Of a DNA stretch of 36,815 bases, positions 34,182 through 36,815 are shown one piece after another. The stretch is from Alphaproteobacteria bacterium (GTDB taxonomy: Bacteria; Pseudomonadota; Alphaproteobacteria; Micropepsales; Micropepsaceae). Below the pieces are notes generated by a model. That model was given only the letters and a program-made list of their open reading frames with translations. It was not told where the DNA came from and did no database searches. Position numbers and translations under genes: made by a program. How positions within the stretch are numbered: position 1 is the first letter of the stretch; the number at the start of each line of letters is the position of its first letter. The stretch is from assembly GCA_021324545.1 (NCBI GenBank), contig JAJPIX010000054.1, positions 1 through 36,815 of the forward strand, written 5' to 3'.

Positions 34182-35450
34182 TCAGGCGTAGGGCCGCCCC
34201 GCGCGCGCATAGGCGGCGGCCGAATTGAAGATGTTGATGGCCATCAGGCTTTCTTCCGCCGCCGCGCGCCCGTCGTAAACGGCCGCCACTTTTTCCTGCA
34301 CCGATTTGTCGGCAGGGGCGGCTTCGAGCGCGAAGTCGGCCAGGTGCGAAGCCAGCCGGAATTCGCCCTTGGCGGCCAAAGCTTCGGCGCGCTCCGCAAG
34401 TCTCTTCGCGCCGCCGGCGAGCGCGGCAATCTCTTGCGCCAGGGCCGCGCGGGGCGCGGGCTTCAATTCGCTCGGCCGCCCGCTCCACCAGCCGCCGTAA
34501 AAGCGGATCACATTGCGCACGATGAATTCGGCGTCGTCATACACCGGCTGAAGCCAGGGCGAATCCGATGCCGGCATTTGGACGCCCGTCACGATGTCCA
34601 CATGCGGGGGCGATCCCGCCTCCATTTTCGCCAGCGTGCGCGTGACGACGGTTTCCAGAAATTCCGCGGTCTCGTCCAGCATGCGCGCGATTTTTGCCGC
34701 ATCGCCCACAACCGGGCCGCCGTGGCCCGGACAGAGCGCCTGCGCTCCGAGCGTCGCCATCTCGCGCAAACCCTTGGCGCGGTCGAAGGGATAGCGTTGC
34801 ACCTTCTGCGGATTGCCGTCGTTGGGCACTGCCCAGATGAAAAGATCGCCCGGGCAAAGCACGCCCCGGTCCGGACACCAGACCCAGGTGTGATCGTCGG
34901 TTTCGCCGCGGCAATGATGCAGCTCGAACCTGACGCCGCCCACCGTTATGTCCATCCGCTCATCGTAAAGCGTGTCGGGGGGAACAGGCGGCGAGCCGAA
35001 GGCGCCGAAGGCTTCGTTGGCTTGCGCATCCACCGTGCCGCCGAACTGGCGCGCGTTGAGCGCCGCATTGTGCCGGGCGGTTGCGGCATAGCGGGCAAAG
35101 CGCGCGGGCATGGCGCTATGGGCGATCACGCGCGGCCGCTTCTGGCCGGGCGCAAGAAAGGCTTCGAGCCCGTAGGCGTGGTCCACATGGCCGTGGGTGT
35201 AGATGGCGGTGTGCACGGGCGCCGATGTCTTCTGGCGCAGCATGGCGGCCAGAACCGGCGCAAACTGCCGGGTGCCGGTATCCACGAGCACAAGGCCTTC
35301 GTCCGTCTCGAAGGCGGTGACGCCGGAAAACTGCGACTGGAACCAGCTGCGCTCGCCCACCGCAACCGGCCCGCCGGTCCAGAAGAATTTGGCCTCCTCG
35401 GGCGTCTTGCCGCGCATCGCTGCAAATTTGCTGGCCGGATTCTGTGCCAT
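34182..35450 (-). CDS. Metallo-beta-lactamase-fold hydrolase with alkyl-sulfatase-type C-terminal domain
   Basis: A 422-residue cytoplasmic hydrolase. The zinc motif HxHxDH is THGHVDHAYG (86-91), and later ligand strands are ELHHCRGETDDHTWVWCP and CPGDLFIWAVPNDG with CPGHGGPV. After the MBL domain (to about 300) come helices containing RNVIRFYGGWWSGRPSEL and KLAERAEALAAKGEFRLASHLADFALEAAP, which resemble the dimerization domain of SdsA1-type alkyl sulfatases. It lacks the signal peptide and sterol-carrier-like third domain of SdsA1, so it is a shorter relative with unknown substrate. The ATG at 35450 is preceded by AAGGGGCAGG. It is divergent from the methyltransferase with 70 bases between. 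Confidence 0.85.
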   Translation of the reverse strand: MAQNPASKFAAMRGKTPEEAKFFWTGGPVAVGERSWFQSQFSGVTAFETDEGLVLVDTGTRQFAPVLAAMLRQKTSAPVHTAIYTHGHVDHAYGLEAFLAPGQKRPRVIAHSAMPARFARYAATARHNAALNARQFGGTVDAQANEAFGAFGSPPVPPDTLYDERMDITVGGVRFELHHCRGETDDHTWVWCPDRGVLCPGDLFIWAVPNDGNPQKVQRYPFDRAKGLREMATLGAQALCPGHGGPVVGDAAKIARMLDETAEFLETVVTRTLAKMEAGSPPHVDIVTGVQMPASDSPWLQPVYDDAEFIVRNVIRFYGGWWSGRPSELKPAPRAALAQEIAALAGGAKRLAERAEALAAKGEFRLASHLADFALEAAPADKSVQEKVAAVYDGRAAAEESLMAINIFNSAAAYARAGRPYA

Positions 35451-35520
35451 CGCCTGCCCCTTATGGATTTGCCGCATCCATGCTAACCCCCGTGCGCCCC
35501 GGCGCAAATTGCAAACGCCC

Positions 35521-36702
35521 ATGAAATATCCGCTCGTCCGTCTGAAACCGAAGGAAGGCCGCAGATTGCGCGCGGGCGCGCCCTGGGCCTTTTCCAACGA
35601 AGTGGCGATGACGCCCAACACAAAGGCGTTGGCGCCCGGCGCCCTTGTCAATCTGGCCGGCGAAGACGGCCACGAATTCGGCACCGGCTACTTCAATCCG
35701 AAAAGCCTGATCGCGGTACGCCTGCTTGCGCCGGCGCCCGATGCGGAGATCGATGCGGATTTTTTCGAAGCAAAAATCCGCCGTGCGCTTTCAATCCGCG
35801 CCGCACTTTTCGACCGGCCTTTTTATCGCCTCATCCATGCCGAGGGCGATGAATTGCCCGGACTGGCCGTTGACCGCTTTGGCGATGTGCTCGTGGCGCA
35901 GATTTCGACTGCCGGCATGGAACATCTCGCCGCGCCGATGATTGCCGCGCTCGAACGTGCAACCGGCGCCCGCCACATTCTCCTGCGCGCCGATGCGCCG
36001 GCGCGCGCGCTCGAAGGCCTGGAGAGTTATGTGCGCTGGGCAAAGGGCGGCGTCGAACGGGTCACCATCGAGGAAAACGGCGCGCGCTATTTCGCCGATC
36101 CGGCCGGCGGCCAGAAGACCGGCTGGTATTACGATCAGCGCGACAACCGCGCCTTCATGGCAGCCCTGGCGAAAAACAGAACGGTACTGGATGCCTATTG
36201 CTACACGGGCGGATTTGCGCTGGCGGCCGCTGCCGCCGGCGCGGTGCGGGTCACCGGCCTTGACGGCTCGCAGGGCGCGCTTGCGCTCGCGCAGGATGCC
36301 GCACAGGCCGACGATGTGGCGTCGATCTGCAGATTTGACAGGGCCGATGTGTTCGAGAGGCTGGAACAGCTTTTGTCTGCGGGCGAAAAATTCGACATCG
36401 TGATTGCCGATCCGCCGCCTTTTGTGCGCGCGCGCAAGGATCTGGAGTCCGGCGCGCGCGCCTATCGCAAGCTGGCGCGGCTTGCGGCTTCGCTAACCGC
36501 GCCGGCCGGATTCCTTTTTCTCGCCTCGTGCTCGCACAACATGCCCTCCGACCGGTTTGCGGCGGAATGTGCCATCGGCATTGCGCGGGCCGGACGCAGC
36601 GCCCGTCTCATCCGTCAGGCGGGCGCCGGCCCCGATCATCCGGTGCATCCGATGCTGCCGGAAACCGCCTATCTCAAGGCGCTGGTTTATGCGCTCGATT
36701 AG
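35521..36702 (+). CDS. rlmI: Class I SAM-dependent rRNA methyltransferase, RlmI type
   Basis: A 393-residue RNA methyltransferase. An N-terminal PUA domain (about 1-75, KEGRRLRAGAPWAFSNEV) is followed by the EEHEY-like linker region and a Rossmann domain with VLDAYCYTGGFALAAAAAGA. The catalytic elements of the 5-methylcytosine enzymes are DPPPFVRARK (Asp297) and SCSHNM (Cys337). RlmI methylates C1962 of 23S rRNA; the match is to the family, and relatives such as RlmK/L share parts. The true start is the ATG at 35521, since the open frame upstream is antisense to the MBL gene. Its stop overlaps the kup stop by four bases. Confidence 0.92.
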   Translation: MKYPLVRLKPKEGRRLRAGAPWAFSNEVAMTPNTKALAPGALVNLAGEDGHEFGTGYFNPKSLIAVRLLAPAPDAEIDADFFEAKIRRALSIRAALFDRPFYRLIHAEGDELPGLAVDRFGDVLVAQISTAGMEHLAAPMIAALERATGARHILLRADAPARALEGLESYVRWAKGGVERVTIEENGARYFADPAGGQKTGWYYDQRDNRAFMAALAKNRTVLDAYCYTGGFALAAAAAGAVRVTGLDGSQGALALAQDAAQADDVASICRFDRADVFERLEQLLSAGEKFDIVIADPPPFVRARKDLESGARAYRKLARLAASLTAPAGFLFLASCSHNMPSDRFAAECAIGIARAGRSARLIRQAGAGPDHPVHPMLPETAYLKALVYALD

Positions 36703-36815
36703 ATCGTCACCTGCGTGCCGAGCTCCACCACCCGGTTGGGCGGCAGATTGTAGAAGCGGGCCGGCGACAGGGCCGAGGAGGCAAGCGCCATGTAGAGCCG
36801 CGTGCGCAGCCGGCC
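36699..36815 (-). CDS. kup: Kup potassium transporter, C-terminal end
   Basis: The last 38 residues of a Kup (KUP/HAK/KT) low-affinity potassium uptake protein, cut by the right edge. The tail YMALASSALSPARFYNLP then PPNRVVELGTQVTI and a TAA stop is the family's nearly invariant end, here with RVVELGTQV. The frame is open over the whole fragment. It converges on rlmI and overlaps its stop by four bases. Nothing can be said of its promoter from this window. Confidence 0.9.
   Translation of the reverse strand, partial: GRLRTRLYMALASSALSPARFYNLPPNRVVELGTQVTI

Noticed and set aside
33516..35486. Plus-strand open frame of 656 codons across the oxygenase and MBL genes
   Set aside because: It overlaps two well-supported genes in another frame or strand and has no motif.

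Overview
This window is high-GC chromosomal DNA from an alphaproteobacterium. The evidence is the gene set (PmtA-type phospholipid N-methyltransferase, ATP-type PEP carboxykinase, a two-domain malic enzyme divergent from mutS, DUF484-xerC, transaldolase beside priA), a GTTC-N7-GTTC type SOS box, and an RpoH promoter of alphaproteobacterial type before dnaK. The genus cannot be fixed from the sequence. There is no rRNA, CRISPR array, prophage or insertion sequence, and most genes are core metabolism, protein quality control or DNA repair.

Layout. 1-2400: end of pckA, a bidirectional terminator, pmtA, a 444-bp gap flanked by a 13-bp direct repeat, and a PEP mutase/isocitrate lyase superfamily gene. 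2447-5775: dnaK-dnaJ on the minus strand with an RpoH-like promoter. 5800-10626: a compact minus-strand run maeB - M20 peptidase - marC - tspO, divergent from mutS. 10733-17495: plus-strand mutS, a DPP IV-like secreted peptidase, uspA, gloA, an SOS-box-preceded staphylococcal-type nuclease and a small HIG1-like membrane protein. 17498-21950: priA divergent from the overlapping run transaldolase - DUF484 - xerC. 21947-25715: a four-gene minus-strand operon (AttH-like protein, APH-type kinase, small helical protein, HcaT-like MFS transporter) whose function is unknown. 25797-27750: tRNA-Thr(CGT) with its promoter and a secreted MORN-repeat protein. 27810-33029: a metal-uptake run (DUF2946 protein, outer-membrane barrel, metal-binding protein, ABC permease) that continues without a break into psd and pssA. 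33212-36815: a prolyl-4-hydroxylase-type oxygenase, a metallo-beta-lactamase-fold hydrolase, an RlmI-type rRNA methyltransferase and the C-terminal end of a Kup potassium transporter.

How genes join up. PssA, Psd and PmtA are the successive enzymes CDP-diacylglycerol to PS to PE to PC, so a whole phosphatidylcholine route lies in one window. PckA and MaeB are both C4-to-C3 gluconeogenic enzymes. MutS, PriA, XerC and the SOS-linked nuclease are DNA maintenance functions.

The stretches most worth following are the AttH-like/kinase/small protein/MFS operon, which resembles the LvaA-LvaB hydroxyacyl-CoA kinase arrangement but lacks the rest of that pathway; the nuclease with an SOS box over its -10 element; and the metal ABC transporter with no ATPase gene in its operon.
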